Assembly (NCBI GenBank): GCA_964471555.1
Contig: CAYYGM010000002.1
Coordinates: 1-64,000 of the forward strand
Source: JADLFV01 sp964471555
GTDB taxonomy: Bacteria; Planctomycetota; Phycisphaerae; Phycisphaerales; Phycisphaeraceae
Direction of reading: 5' to 3'
Length of the DNA: 64,000 nt
Each line of letters opens with the position of its first letter. Position 1 is the stretch's first letter. The notes below the pieces were generated by a model. It made no database searches. It saw nothing but the letters and a program-made list of their open reading frames with translations, and was not told where the DNA came from. The position numbers and the translations under genes are program-made. Below are positions 16,964 to 26,053 of the stretch, one piece after another.

Positions 16964-17581
16964 TTACCCCTTCAGCAACCCGCGCTTCTCTAACTCCTCC
17001 AGCAGCAGGGCCACGCTCTGCTCCACGCTCAACTCGTGCGTCGGCAGCAGAATCTCGGGGTTGGTCGGCTCTTCATAGGGATCATCGATGCCGGTGAAGC
17101 CCTTGATCTGGCCGGCGCGGGCTTTCTTGTACAGGCCCTTGGGGTCGCGCTGCTCGCTGACGTCCAGCGGCGTGTTCACGAACACTTCGATGAAGGGGAT
17201 CTTCGCATCTTCGTGCAGCTTGCGCACCAGGTCGCGGTCGGCCCGGTAAGGACTGATGAAGCTGGTGATGGCGATGATGCCGGCATCGGCGAAGAGCTTG
17301 GCCACCTCACCGATGCGGCGAATGTTCTCGGCTCGATCCTCGGCGCTGAAGCCCAGGTTTTTGTTCAGGCCGTGACGCACGTTGTCGCCGTCGAGCCGGT
17401 ATGCGTGATGTCCGCGCTGGATGAGCACCTGCTCCAGGGCCACGGCCACGGTGGATTTGCCGCTGCCGGACAGGCCGGTCATCCACAGGGTGCAGCCGCG
17501 CTGGCCCATGTTGGCCGCTCGTTCATCGCGGGTCACTTCGCCTTCGTGCCAGGTGATATTGGTGGCTTTTTGTTGGGTCAT
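16964..17581 (-). CDS. cysC: Adenylylsulfate kinase
   Basis: Phosphorylates APS to PAPS, the universal sulfuryl donor. The P-loop is GLSGSGKST; the APS-binding region DGDNVRHGLNKNLGFS, then ENIRRIGEVAKLF, FISPYRADRD and the lid segment KARAGQIKGFTGIDDPYE are as in the family. 205 residues, single domain, without sulfurylase fusion. PAPS could feed the two sulfotransferases at 56.8-60.5 kb. The start MTQQKA is preferred over an upstream codon because TACCAT (17590-17595) ends eight bases upstream. Confidence 0.96.
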   Translation of the reverse strand: MTQQKATNITWHEGEVTRDERAANMGQRGCTLWMTGLSGSGKSTVAVALEQVLIQRGHHAYRLDGDNVRHGLNKNLGFSAEDRAENIRRIGEVAKLFADAGIIAITSFISPYRADRDLVRKLHEDAKIPFIEVFVNTPLDVSEQRDPKGLYKKARAGQIKGFTGIDDPYEEPTNPEILLPTHELSVEQSVALLLEELEKRGLLKG

Positions 17582-17768
17582 GGTGGCAGATGGTAGCGGA
17601 TCAACTCTCAGGTGCAACGTGCCCCACTATGGCGGCGGGCGGGTTTATCGGGCGGTCGCGGCGCGATTGTGAGTTTTATGCCGATTGCGCCGGGCGGCTT
17701 CAGTGGCCCCCCACAGCCGTCGATAGGAAACGTGGAGTCCTTTTTTCCACTCCAGTTGGAGGCACACC

Positions 17769-18914
17769 ATGTTCTTCTGGCGAACCTGTGGCGCGGCGGT
17801 GCTGTCGCTGGCGATGGCGGCAGCGGCGGCGGCGACGAGCGTTGACTTCAACGACCCACTGCGCAGCAGCCAGTGGTACCTCGATCGCATGAACTTCAGC
17901 CAAGCCTGGGGCATCATCTACGATCTGCAACATCGCGCCACCGTGCGCTCGGCTATCCTCGATGCCGGCTTCGACCTGTCGCACGTGGACCTGACCGGCC
18001 AGACTTCGACGGGCTACAACATCGTGGCCGGCGAGGACGGCGTGTGGGTCGCCAACAACCACGGCACCGCCACGCTCGGCCTGCTGGCGGCGCACAGCGG
18101 CAACGGCGCCGGCATCACCCGGGCCGCCCTCTCCAGCGATATCCTGCCCGTGCAGATCACCGAGCGCGACGACGGCGCGGCTTTCGTCTCCAACATGGTC
18201 AAAGCCATCAAGTATGCGGCTGACAACGGCGCCCGCGTGATCAACCTCAGCTACACCGGCGCCAACCTGTCGCTGCTGAATGAAGCCGCCCGCTACGCCA
18301 AACGCCGCGGCGCGGTGGTCTTCATGTCGGCCGGCAACGACGGCGAACTGCATGAGAACTGGCGCAACTGGAACTGGGTTGTGACGGTCGGCTCGATCGA
18401 CAAGGACGGCAGCGTCAGTGACTTCTCCAGCCGCGGCAAGTTCGTTGACTTCGTCGCACCCGGCAGCGGTATCCTCACCACCAAGCCCGGCGACCTCTAC
18501 AGCACGTGGTCCGGCACCAGCTTCTCCTCGCCGCTGGCGGCCTCCGTGGCGTCGCTGATGTTCATGGCCAATCCCAATCTCAGCGCCGGCCAGGTGATTC
18601 GCATCCTGCGGGCCACCGCCGTCGATCTGGGCGCCAAGGGCATCGATGTGGATTACGGCTACGGTCTGATCGACGCCGAGGCGGCGGTCCGCGCCGCCCT
18701 GAACACCGAGGGCAAGTGGACCGGGAAAAAAGCGGCCGGCTCGGTCAACTGGGTGGTCAACGATCTATCCAACTACAAGGGGCTACAACTGACCAATGCC
18801 CTGTTGTCGCCGGTTGGACTGATCGAAGACACCTCAGCCGTTCCCGAGCCGGGCGTGTTGGCGCTACTGGCGCTGGGCGGCGTGGCCTTGGGCCGGCACC
18901 GCCGGCGCCGTTGA
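17769..18914 (+). CDS. Subtilisin-like (S8) serine protease with PEP-CTERM anchor
   Basis: A 381-residue secreted protease. Signal peptide about 1-23. Catalytic triad of family S8: Asp65 in SAILDAGFDLSH, His98 in NNHGTATLG, Ser251 in GTSFSSPLA, with the oxyanion Asn190 in SAGND. The C-terminus is a PEP-CTERM sorting signal: VPEPG, a hydrophobic helix and an RHRRRR tail, which is cut and transferred by an exosortase (none in the window). There is little or no propeptide between signal and catalytic domain. A GGAGG Shine-Dalgarno lies seven bases before the ATG, unlike the leaderless housekeeping genes. Confidence 0.93.
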   Translation: MFFWRTCGAAVLSLAMAAAAAATSVDFNDPLRSSQWYLDRMNFSQAWGIIYDLQHRATVRSAILDAGFDLSHVDLTGQTSTGYNIVAGEDGVWVANNHGTATLGLLAAHSGNGAGITRAALSSDILPVQITERDDGAAFVSNMVKAIKYAADNGARVINLSYTGANLSLLNEAARYAKRRGAVVFMSAGNDGELHENWRNWNWVVTVGSIDKDGSVSDFSSRGKFVDFVAPGSGILTTKPGDLYSTWSGTSFSSPLAASVASLMFMANPNLSAGQVIRILRATAVDLGAKGIDVDYGYGLIDAEAAVRAALNTEGKWTGKKAAGSVNWVVNDLSNYKGLQLTNALLSPVGLIEDTSAVPEPGVLALLALGGVALGRHRRRR

Positions 18915-18937
18915 GCGCACCGGGTCATCACCATGGA

Positions 18938-19672
18938 TCACCAGCCGTAGCATGGAGAGCGGTGCGGCACCCACACCTGGCGGTAGTACCCGCAGCGAAC
19001 CATCTTGCGATAGCTCCGCCCGCAGGAGTCGTAGCAGATGGTGTACACCGGCTCGACCCAGATACGCATGTAGTATCCGCCGCCGCAACGGGAGCAGGGA
19101 TCGTAGCGGTTGCTGTAGTAGATGCTGCCGTTGAAGTTGTCGGCCCCGATGCTCAAACCGAAGGAGAAGCCGTTGCGGTCGCAGTCATCGCGATCGCGGG
19201 AGTAGTAAGTCCGTGGCGGCGGGCAGCTCGGTCGATACACCGGCGGCGGGTTGTAGCGCGGTGGAATGTAACGCGGCGGCGTATGGCGCGGCGGTGAGGG
19301 CACGTAACGGTGCGTGATGGTCGGCCGCGGGGCCGGCTGCGGGGCTTTGCGGATCTCCACGGTTCGATCGTAGTCAACGTTCTTGCGCTGGCCGTCCACG
19401 TTGACGAACGTCTTGTTGAGGGTGACGGTCTGCAGCCGCCCGCCGTCGAGGCGCGTGGTGCGACTGACCGTCCTGTCGTAAACGTTGCGGGTGGGCTGGC
19501 CTTTCTGGGTGGTGACGCGGCGCTCCAGTTCGACGTGACGGTTGTTGTCACGGTCGTTGCGCGTCACGCGCTTGGTTTCAGTGTGCGGCTTTCTTTCCGC
19601 TGCCAGCAGCGGACCGGCCAGCGCCAGGGCTGCCAGGGTCAGGGCCACGGTCAGAATCGGTCGCGCTTGCAT
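18938..19672 (-). CDS. Secreted proline- and cysteine-rich protein
   Basis: A 244-residue secreted protein of unknown function. Signal peptide about 1-26; a basic region with repeated TRLDGG, VTLNKTF and NVDYDRTVEI strands; a Pro/Tyr/Arg-rich linker (PPRHTPPRYIPPRYNPPP); and a Cys/Tyr-rich tail (CSRCGGGYYMRIW, ICYDSCGRSY) with paired cysteines that could form disulfides. Start at 19672 with a very strong AAGGAGG eight bases upstream. Convergent with the subtilase and divergent from the small peptide gene. Confidence 0.8.
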   Translation of the reverse strand: MQARPILTVALTLAALALAGPLLAAERKPHTETKRVTRNDRDNNRHVELERRVTTQKGQPTRNVYDRTVSRTTRLDGGRLQTVTLNKTFVNVDGQRKNVDYDRTVEIRKAPQPAPRPTITHRYVPSPPRHTPPRYIPPRYNPPPVYRPSCPPPRTYYSRDRDDCDRNGFSFGLSIGADNFNGSIYYSNRYDPCSRCGGGYYMRIWVEPVYTICYDSCGRSYRKMVRCGYYRQVWVPHRSPCYGW

Positions 19673-19893
19673 GAGAAGCCTCCTTTCACACGTCGGGGCG
19701 GCATTGCCCGATCCTTGGGCGATTCCAGTCCGTTTCGGGGCTGCGACAGAAAAAACGGAATTTTTCTTGGCGGCTAAGTCCGCGTTGCTAAAATGGTTAT
19801 GTGTCGAAAAGAATCGCCGGCCCCTTGCCGCCAGGCACAAACCGGCAATCTCGTGCGTTCTAACGGTAGGACCTTCTACCAGGAGTCAAAACC

Positions 19894-20037
19894 ATGCGAC
19901 CCCTTCACCGTTGGATCCGATTCTTGCTGCTGGCCGCAGCCCTCATCACACCCCTGCTGCTGACGACGCACAGCTTCGCCGAGTCCGGCTGTCATCGCCA
20001 GGGTCAGCCCCGCGGCGACGTGAGCTCCGGCCGCTGA
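19894..20037 (+). CDS. Short secreted peptide (47 residues)
   Basis: ATG with AGGAG eight bases upstream opens a 47-codon frame: basic start (MRPLHRWIRF), hydrophobic signal core (LLLAAALITPLLLTTHS), likely cut near FAES, and a small polar mature part of about 15 residues with one Cys. The complete signal-peptide shape and strong Shine-Dalgarno argue that it is real. The next gene begins 27 bases downstream, so the two probably form an operon. Function unknown. Confidence 0.6.
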   Translation: MRPLHRWIRFLLLAAALITPLLLTTHSFAESGCHRQGQPRGDVSSGR

Positions 20038-20064
20038 CGTTCACCCCTTACCGGTTTCCTGCGC

Positions 20065-21420
20065 ATGTCCACACCACAGCGCACAACCTCAGCCCGCAGA
20101 TACCGCACGGTCTTCGTGGACCCCGATCTTCTGCGACACGCCGCCGACCGGCGAACACACAACACGCCGCGCGATCACAGCATTCGCCTGATCGGCGTCG
20201 AACAGCACGTGGCCAGCGTCCGTCGCAATGTGCGCGATGCCGCCAGGGCCGTGCTGGTGTGGCTCGCTTCCGTCATGGAGCAGCAGGACGGCGACCTCAA
20301 CGAATTGCTCAACGATTGTCTGCGTCCCGGTCCCGATGCGGCCGGCCTCAACTACGCAGCCCTGACCGAAAAGATCAACGCCTGCTGCGGCTGCCACCTC
20401 ACCGCCAAGCGCGTTCGCACCGCCGTGGAAAATCTTCGCCACGCCAGTGCCGACGCCGCACCGCGCAATCGCACGCCTTCTTCCGACTTGGCCGATCGTC
20501 TGGCCCAGACGCGCCGCCGCCTGGCGGCCAACTACGATCAGCTCATCGCCGCCGAGACGCCGCACCGCGCGGACGTTCGCCGCGCCATCGGCACCGAACT
20601 GCTGGCCGCCCTGCGCCTGGCCGCCCACCGTTTGATCGACAAACCCTATGCAGAAGACCTTTCCGCCACGTTCGATCCACCTGCCCTGGAGGGGCGGCTG
20701 CTGGCGTTCGTGCGTGACGCGGTCAAGAATCAGCCGCTCGAATTGGAAGGTGATTTACAGCGTCTTCTGCGCCTGCTCAGCCGGGCCGACCAGACGCCCG
20801 AATCCGATATGGCCATCGTGGTCGCCTCCGCCAAGGCCGTCTGCGGCCTGCTGGGGCCCGATTCCCTGGCCGGCGTCCTGGCTCAGTTGAACGTGCTGGT
20901 CGTCGGCCGCGACATGCTGGGCACGCCGCTGTACGTCAGCGAACTGTCCCGCCTGGCCGAGTTGGCCGAAGCATTGCACAGCGATCGTGCCGCCCAGCAG
21001 TATCAGAACTGGGCCCGCCGCCTCGATGAATCCGCTCGCGTGCCCGCCGCCATCCGCGTCGCCAGCTTCGCTCGCAACAACCTGGCCACGCACATTCTGC
21101 AGCGATTGATCACCAATCAGATCAAGGACGTCGATCGCTATCTGCCGCTGGCTGAGTCCGCCATTGAAGCGATGCGTCGCAGCGACGGCAGCTTCCGCCT
21201 GCTTCCGGTCACGCAGGCCATCCACGCCACCGCGCTGGCTGAGCTTGGCATCGACGAACGCCTGGTGCATGAGATGTTCAGCACCATGGAAGTGGAAGCC
21301 GCGACGCAGTTGCTTACGGATCTGGCCGACTTCGACTCCAGCCGGGCCGTGGTGCAGGCTGTGCGTCGTCATGCGATCGAAGTCCAGCCCGCTCTGCGCT
21401 TCCGCCTGATCGCCGTCTGA
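20065..21420 (+). CDS. Large helical cytoplasmic protein, unknown function
   Basis: 451 residues with no recognised domain. Composition and spacing suggest mostly alpha-helix with Arg/Ala/Leu-rich amphipathic repeats, no signal peptide and no membrane segment. A two-Cys motif NACCGCHL lies near 110. The C-terminal half (RLAELAEALHSDRAAQQYQ, AAIRVASFARNNLATHILQ) has a repeat-like helical look, as in TPR or HEAT-type scaffolds. No Shine-Dalgarno of note; it follows the small peptide gene by 27 bases. Confidence 0.75.
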   Translation: MSTPQRTTSARRYRTVFVDPDLLRHAADRRTHNTPRDHSIRLIGVEQHVASVRRNVRDAARAVLVWLASVMEQQDGDLNELLNDCLRPGPDAAGLNYAALTEKINACCGCHLTAKRVRTAVENLRHASADAAPRNRTPSSDLADRLAQTRRRLAANYDQLIAAETPHRADVRRAIGTELLAALRLAAHRLIDKPYAEDLSATFDPPALEGRLLAFVRDAVKNQPLELEGDLQRLLRLLSRADQTPESDMAIVVASAKAVCGLLGPDSLAGVLAQLNVLVVGRDMLGTPLYVSELSRLAELAEALHSDRAAQQYQNWARRLDESARVPAAIRVASFARNNLATHILQRLITNQIKDVDRYLPLAESAIEAMRRSDGSFRLLPVTQAIHATALAELGIDERLVHEMFSTMEVEAATQLLTDLADFDSSRAVVQAVRRHAIEVQPALRFRLIAV

Positions 21421-21461
21421 AATAGAAGTTATGAGCCACGAGCCATGAGCCAAGAGCGTTC

Positions 21462-21764
21462 GCGCGCACAAAACTGACGCTGACCATTTCCACCTCGCGC
21501 GCCGCGATCACCCCGCCGACCCCGTTGCCGCACGATTAACACCCTTTTTGCGGTTTTCGCCCACCACACACGCCGCAGGCGTCGCCGCGAGTCGGTGCGC
21601 ATCGGGTTGTATCAGGCTGTATGCGACGCCGGGGGCCGTCAGCGGGCGCCAACTGGCGCACAACGGCGCACGGGTTTGTCGGCGCCCACTCACTCAGCAA
21701 GATGCGGCCCCAGCAGCGTTTGTGTACGTCTGGAAGTGCCCGGCGCGCACAAAAGTGACGCTGA
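21462..21764. repeat. Two 22-bp direct repeats flanking a gene-less segment
   Basis: Direct copies of GCGCGCACAAAAsTGACGCTGA at 21462-21483 and 21743-21764 differ at one base and are 281 bases apart; a partial third copy GCGCGCACAA starts at 21776. The 511-base stretch 21421-21931 holds no convincing gene: short open frames on both strands lack family signals and start sites. It also carries a tandem GAGCCACGAGCC word near 21432. The repeats could mark a small inserted element or a multi-site operator for the GH18-like gene downstream. Confidence 0.6.
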
Positions 21765-21931
21765 TTTTCGGATATGCGCGCACAATTCCGCCACGGTTTA
21801 TCCTTGTTTAGAGCCCATTGATTTTCTATCATGCGGCTGGTAAGTAAGCGGCCATGTCACCCTGCTCGCCGTATTCAGTGTCCGGGAGGACCCTGATGAA
21901 CTGAGGGGTGATTCAGGTGGAGTAGTGATCG

Positions 21932-24160
21932 ATGCGCGCGATGTCATTGAGCAATCGGCCGGCTGTGGCCTCCGCTGTGATTGCCGCCTGCCTCTTGCCT
22001 GCGTTTGCCACTGGTCAGGTTTTCTGGAACTGGAACGATCCAACGCAGCAACTCATGGGCTGGACGGCTTTTGCTGGAAGCAACCTTCATCGCGATACGG
22101 CTGGTTACATCACGATTGATCCCGCACTCTCTTCGGGTCCAAATCCAGACAGCCCCCCGTCCTGGCAGGTGCAGCTCTATCACAATGGACACGGATTCGA
22201 TTCGGATCAACAAACAGGTCTGGTGGTTGACGTCTATACCGCAAATGGCGTGAACCCCGAACTCGGCCTTGAACTGGATTGGTACGCACCAGGCGTCAAC
22301 AGCGGCCAGCGTCGCGCCATTGCCCCGGGCGGATATTCCGCGCAAACGCTCTCGAATGGATGGACCCGTTATCTGATCAATGATTTTAACCAGTGGACCG
22401 GCAATGGGGGCCCCGATCAGATGTATCTGACCCTTACCTTCGATAGTAACCCGGGCAGGGTTCATATCGACAACTGGGGATCAGCGGCTTACGACTCGCT
22501 GACGAAAGTGGAAAACTACACGGCGAAGCAAACCATTCCCAACTCGGGGATATTCCTGGATTTTGCTTACACCACCTATCCAAGCAACACCAACAGCATC
22601 CTCGACGAGCTTCGTGCCCACGGCATCGAAAGCGTCTATCTCAATATGGGTCAGTTCGGCAGCGATGGGACACTGATCAATCAGTTGAACGCCACCGCGG
22701 TGGCTCAATTCGTGGATGCGGCACATGCCTCAAGTCGCAGCATCAATGTCTATGGGTGGATGAACGATTACACGGGTGGACCTGACGGCACCAGCACCGA
22801 CAGCCTGATGAACAGCAACCACGCCTCGGAAAAGGCTCTGGTCGCGAACACGATCTCCAACTGGGTCCGCGATTACGATCTGGACGGGTTGGTGATTGAC
22901 GTTGAGCCGCTCGGGGACGCCACGCCGGATCGGCTTGAAGAATTTGCCGATTTCTTGAATACGATTCAAACAGACAAACAAGTGCTGCTCTACCTCCCCA
23001 ACGTCGCTGCCTCTAACGCCAGCGGCATTGCAACCTCGGGCGACAACTGGCACTTGACGACAAATGCTCTGCAAACCATTGCCGCCAGCGGAGCGGTGGA
23101 TCAATTCATCTTTGACTCATACACCAAGCTGGCCGAGGACGAAAACCATCAAGGATTCATGCTTCCGGGCAACGGGGTTGACCTGGACGGTTATCGGCAA
23201 TGGCTTGACGCCGCCATCGCCGCGACCACCTCGACCGGGGTGGAAACGATCCTGGGCGTCGGCATTGATGACGCCAACGACCGCGGACAATATATGGACG
23301 AGGTCCTTGACCTGACGGCGGCGCGCTCCGATCTGGATGGCATTGCCCTCTACATCGACGGCTCGGGTAATGCCGATTCGGAGTTCCTTACGGGCAACAT
23401 GTGGGACGTGTGGGACGCCAAGGTGCGGCACATCCTGACGGGCCGGGAATCAACTAACAACATCTTCTTGGTCGGCGATGTCGTGTGGAATGCACTGGCG
23501 GTGATCTCATCGACCGGCGCCACCAACACCAACAACGGCGCCCTCGAAATGCAGACCGGTTCGCCTGCGTGGATTTCACAACTGGTGCAACTGGATGCTT
23601 CGGCGCAGTGGCTGATGTTTGATCTGGATTTCACCAGCGAAGCGGGCGCCGAGGGCGTGCTGTCGGTATTTCTTGACGGCGAATTGCTGGGCACGGTGGA
23701 TGAACGGTTCGCGGCGGATGGCTTGGACACCTACCAGATTGATCTCAACGGCCTGCTTGCCGCAGGCGCACATGAATTGGCTTTTCGTCTTGATCCTTTC
23801 ACGGAAGTCAGTTCAACAGTCCTGATTGACAACGTGTCCTTTGCCGCGTTTCACGCCGGCGACGCCAATGGCGATGGACAGGTCAACCTGGCGGACCTGC
23901 AGATCCTGGGCGACAACTGGCAATCCACCGTGGCCGACTGGAGCCTGGCCGACTTCACCGGCGACAGCGTAGTTGATCTGGCTGACCTGCAAATTCTGGG
24001 TGACAACTGGGGCTTCGGCGCCGCCTTGGACATGACGTTTGATCAGGCGATTGATTGGGCTGGGATCAATGTGCCCGAACCCGGTGGGCTGGTGTTGCTG
24101 GGTGCAGGCAGTTTGTTGATGGTTGGTGCGCACAAGAAAAGGGAGCCCGGCGAGGCGTAG
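21932..24160 (+). CDS. GH18-like secreted glycosidase with dockerin-like and PEP-CTERM modules
   Basis: 742 residues. Signal peptide about 1-28; N-terminal carbohydrate-binding-like beta domain (about 30-185); TIM-barrel-like domain (about 200-490) with the GH18-type motif DLDGLVIDVE (likely catalytic Glu325; the first motif Asp is Val here). A second beta domain follows (about 510-640), then a duplicated dockerin-type calcium segment (DANGDGQVNLADLQILGDNW and DFTGDSVVDLADLQILGDNW) and a PEP-CTERM tail (VPEPGG, hydrophobic helix, KKR). It probably degrades or binds chitin-like or glycoprotein glycans at the cell surface. GGTGGAG lies nine bases before the start. The last residues (EPGEA) and the stop come from a REP element. 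Confidence 0.8.
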   Translation: MRAMSLSNRPAVASAVIAACLLPAFATGQVFWNWNDPTQQLMGWTAFAGSNLHRDTAGYITIDPALSSGPNPDSPPSWQVQLYHNGHGFDSDQQTGLVVDVYTANGVNPELGLELDWYAPGVNSGQRRAIAPGGYSAQTLSNGWTRYLINDFNQWTGNGGPDQMYLTLTFDSNPGRVHIDNWGSAAYDSLTKVENYTAKQTIPNSGIFLDFAYTTYPSNTNSILDELRAHGIESVYLNMGQFGSDGTLINQLNATAVAQFVDAAHASSRSINVYGWMNDYTGGPDGTSTDSLMNSNHASEKALVANTISNWVRDYDLDGLVIDVEPLGDATPDRLEEFADFLNTIQTDKQVLLYLPNVAASNASGIATSGDNWHLTTNALQTIAASGAVDQFIFDSYTKLAEDENHQGFMLPGNGVDLDGYRQWLDAAIAATTSTGVETILGVGIDDANDRGQYMDEVLDLTAARSDLDGIALYIDGSGNADSEFLTGNMWDVWDAKVRHILTGRESTNNIFLVGDVVWNALAVISSTGATNTNNGALEMQTGSPAWISQLVQLDASAQWLMFDLDFTSEAGAEGVLSVFLDGELLGTVDERFAADGLDTYQIDLNGLLAAGAHELAFRLDPFTEVSSTVLIDNVSFAAFHAGDANGDGQVNLADLQILGDNWQSTVADWSLADFTGDSVVDLADLQILGDNWGFGAALDMTFDQAIDWAGINVPEPGGLVLLGAGSLLMVGAHKKREPGEA

Positions 24161-24246
24161 CTCGCCAGCTATTTTTTTCTGGGGGGGAAAGCATTGAGAG
24201 GCGCGGAATGCCTGTTGCAGTAGCCGGCGACCTACGTGTCGCCGGG
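24144..24246. repeat. Pair of REP hairpins, the first overlapping the GH18-like stop
   Basis: Copies of CCCGGCGAGNCGTAGCTCGC at 24144-24171 and CCGGCGACCTACGTGTCGCC at 24222-24245 in opposite orientation. The first is followed by seven T (24173-24179) and therefore also looks like a Rho-independent terminator; its TAG is the stop codon of the upstream gene. The same family occurs at 30266, 30362, 32099, 32139 and 46956. Confidence 0.8.
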
Positions 24247-24264
24247 GGCGACCGGCAGGGGGAG

Positions 24265-24288
24265 GCCCCGCGTGTATTCACGCGGGGC
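24265..24288. terminator. Hairpin, 10-bp perfect stem
   Basis: GCCCCGCGTG and CACGCGGGGC pair perfectly around the loop TATT. Located between convergent genes; the rest of 24289-24438 carries degenerate REP-like words (GCCCGCCCGCTCAAGCGGGC) and no gene. Confidence 0.6.
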
Positions 24289-24438
24289 TAAATGGGGGAA
24301 GGACGCTTCGATCAAGAGTATCTGTGTTTATCTGCGGTTATCCGCGGCTGCCTTGCTCCGCGCTCTTGGCGGGCTCCGCGAGACTTCGCCCGCCCGCTCA
24401 AGCGGGCTCGCCCAAGGGGGCGGGGGCGACGGGTTCGG

Positions 24439-25257
24439 TCAGGAGTGGGTGAGGCGCTCGAAGAAGATCACTAATACGTCGTAGGCGGCGTGGGTGGCGG
24501 CGACGATGCCGAAGCCGCGCAACACAAATACGGCGGCGAAGTAGATGCCGGCGATGCTGTAGAACAGGAAGCGGCTGATGTCGATCTCGTGCAGCGAGGG
24601 GAAGTGATACATCGCAAAGGCGACGGCGGATAACACCACGGCCGCGGTGGCGCCGATGTGCTCGGGGATGGCTAAGACGTCCACCAATAACAGATGCAGC
24701 ATGGAGATGGCGATCAGGCGAAAGAGCATCTCTTCGTAAATGCCGGCCCCGAGGGCATGGACGAGTCCGGTGTACCAGCGGCCCCCGGAAGTAGCCCCGC
24801 CCCCGGAAGTGGAAGTGGAAGAAGCTGTATCCGTAGCCAGGGCGGTGAATTTGGCGGCGGCCTGCTGGAGGGCGGGATCGCGGAAGAGCACGAGCATGAA
24901 GACGAACAGGGGGATGGCCATGGCGATTGATTCGAGGGCCATGAAGCCGTAGAGCCGGGGCTCGATCTCGAAGCGATCGCGGTGGGTGAAGTGCATGCTG
25001 AGCAGCACGACCAGCACGATGATGGGCGGCAGGTAGGTGCCGGTGACGCCGAACTGCATGAAGAAGTCGCCGAGCCAGGATTCGGCGACGATCTTGGGCA
25101 GTCGCGGTTCGCCGGGCACGGCGGTCAGGACGCTGGCGACCTCGTAGCAGACGATCAGGGGCAGGAGGAACAGCAGGGACTGGAGGGGGCGCTGGGAGCG
25201 CTGCCAGTAGGTGGTCAGAGGGTTGTGGATTTTGGATTTTTGATTTTCAGTGGACAT
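24439..25257 (-). CDS. CPBP-family intramembrane glutamic endopeptidase
   Basis: A 272-residue multi-pass protein of the CAAX-protease/bacteriocin-processing (Abi) family. About eight membrane segments. The conserved motifs are IYEEMLFRLI (catalytic Glu pair and Arg), FAMYHF and ATHAAYD with the His. A Ser/Thr/Gly linker (STSTSGGGATSGG, about residue 155) before the motif region is encoded by two adjacent copies of the 10-mer CTTCCGGGGG (24782 and 24800), an apparent nucleotide-level insertion. Start at MSTENQK; no Shine-Dalgarno seen. Confidence 0.88.
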   Translation of the reverse strand: MSTENQKSKIHNPLTTYWQRSQRPLQSLLFLLPLIVCYEVASVLTAVPGEPRLPKIVAESWLGDFFMQFGVTGTYLPPIIVLVVLLSMHFTHRDRFEIEPRLYGFMALESIAMAIPLFVFMLVLFRDPALQQAAAKFTALATDTASSTSTSGGGATSGGRWYTGLVHALGAGIYEEMLFRLIAISMLHLLLVDVLAIPEHIGATAAVVLSAVAFAMYHFPSLHEIDISRFLFYSIAGIYFAAVFVLRGFGIVAATHAAYDVLVIFFERLTHS

Positions 25258-25365
25258 GGTTGAGGGATCCCGCTGAAGCTCGCGGACTCGCATCGGCGGG
25301 CATGGGGGCGGGCTTGGGGAATTCAACAAATCAAGAAATCTTCAATCCAAAAATCCGTAACCAGA

Positions 25366-25881
25366 TCAGTATTGCAGGACAGCGTGGACGTTGTCGTAAG
25401 GGGTGAGGCGTTTGCGGCCGTTGAGGAAGGCCAGTTCGATCAGGACGGTGACACCGACGATGTTGCCGCCCATGCGGTCGATCAGGTCGCAGCAGGCTTT
25501 CATGGTTCCGCCGGTGGCCAGCAGGTCATCGACCATGAGGACTTTCTGGCCGGTGGAGACGGCATCGCGGTGGACTTCGAGGGTGTCGGTGCCGTACTCG
25601 AGGTCGTAGGTGACGGCGAGTCGTTCGGCGGGGAGTTTCTTGGGTTTGCGAATGGGGATGAACCCGGCGGAGAGGGCCTGGGCGATGGCGGTGCCGAAGA
25701 TGAAGCCGCGGGATTCAGCGCCGCAGACCAGTTGCACGCCTTTGCCGCGGAAGGGCGAGGCCATCAGTTCGACCGCCATGGCCAGGCCGGCAGGATCGCG
25801 CAGCAGGGGCGTGATGTCCTTGAAGACGATGCCGGGCTTGGGGAAGTCGGGGATGTCGCGGATGAGGGTGGTCAGGTCCAT
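25366..25881 (-). CDS. apt: Adenine phosphoribosyltransferase
   Basis: Salvages adenine to AMP with PRPP. 171 residues. FPKPGIVFKDITPLL at the N-terminus, the base-site AESRGFIFG, RKPKKLP loop, and the PRPP-binding VLMVDDLLATGGTM are diagnostic. Divergent from murA, and the 172-base gap between them is bounded by an inverted repeat. Confidence 0.96.
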   Translation of the reverse strand: MDLTTLIRDIPDFPKPGIVFKDITPLLRDPAGLAMAVELMASPFRGKGVQLVCGAESRGFIFGTAIAQALSAGFIPIRKPKKLPAERLAVTYDLEYGTDTLEVHRDAVSTGQKVLMVDDLLATGGTMKACCDLIDRMGGNIVGVTVLIELAFLNGRKRLTPYDNVHAVLQY

Positions 25882-25890
25882 GGGTGGTTG

Positions 25891-26053
25891 TCGGGTATCG
25901 GGTGTCGGGATTCGGGTATCGGGTCAGGGTTGGCCGATAGCAACAGAGAAGGACGACGGCGCACGTTGTACCATGAACGTCAGTGTACTGTTTCGCGTCC
26001 GCAAGCGGGTTTGAAACCCGATACCCGACACCCGAACCCCGATACCCGAACCC
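25891..26053. repeat. Inverted GATACCCGACACCCGA-type words bounding the apt/murA gap
   Basis: Left arm 25891-25924 and right arm 26015-26053 are tandem copies of ACCCGATACCCGA-like words and are reverse complements over about 34 bases. The right arm ends on the base before the murA ATG, so the repeat forms the whole 5' border of murA. A single arm of the same family abuts nuoH (42016-42046). Confidence 0.85.

Noticed and set aside
18938..19840. Longer frame for the Pro/Cys-rich secreted protein
   Set aside because: The AAGGAGG and signal peptide fit the ATG at 19672; the upstream part is leader sequence.
21536..21843. Short frames on both strands in the 511-base gap before the GH18-like gene
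   Set aside because: No start signals, no recognisable motif, and they overlap each other on opposite strands.
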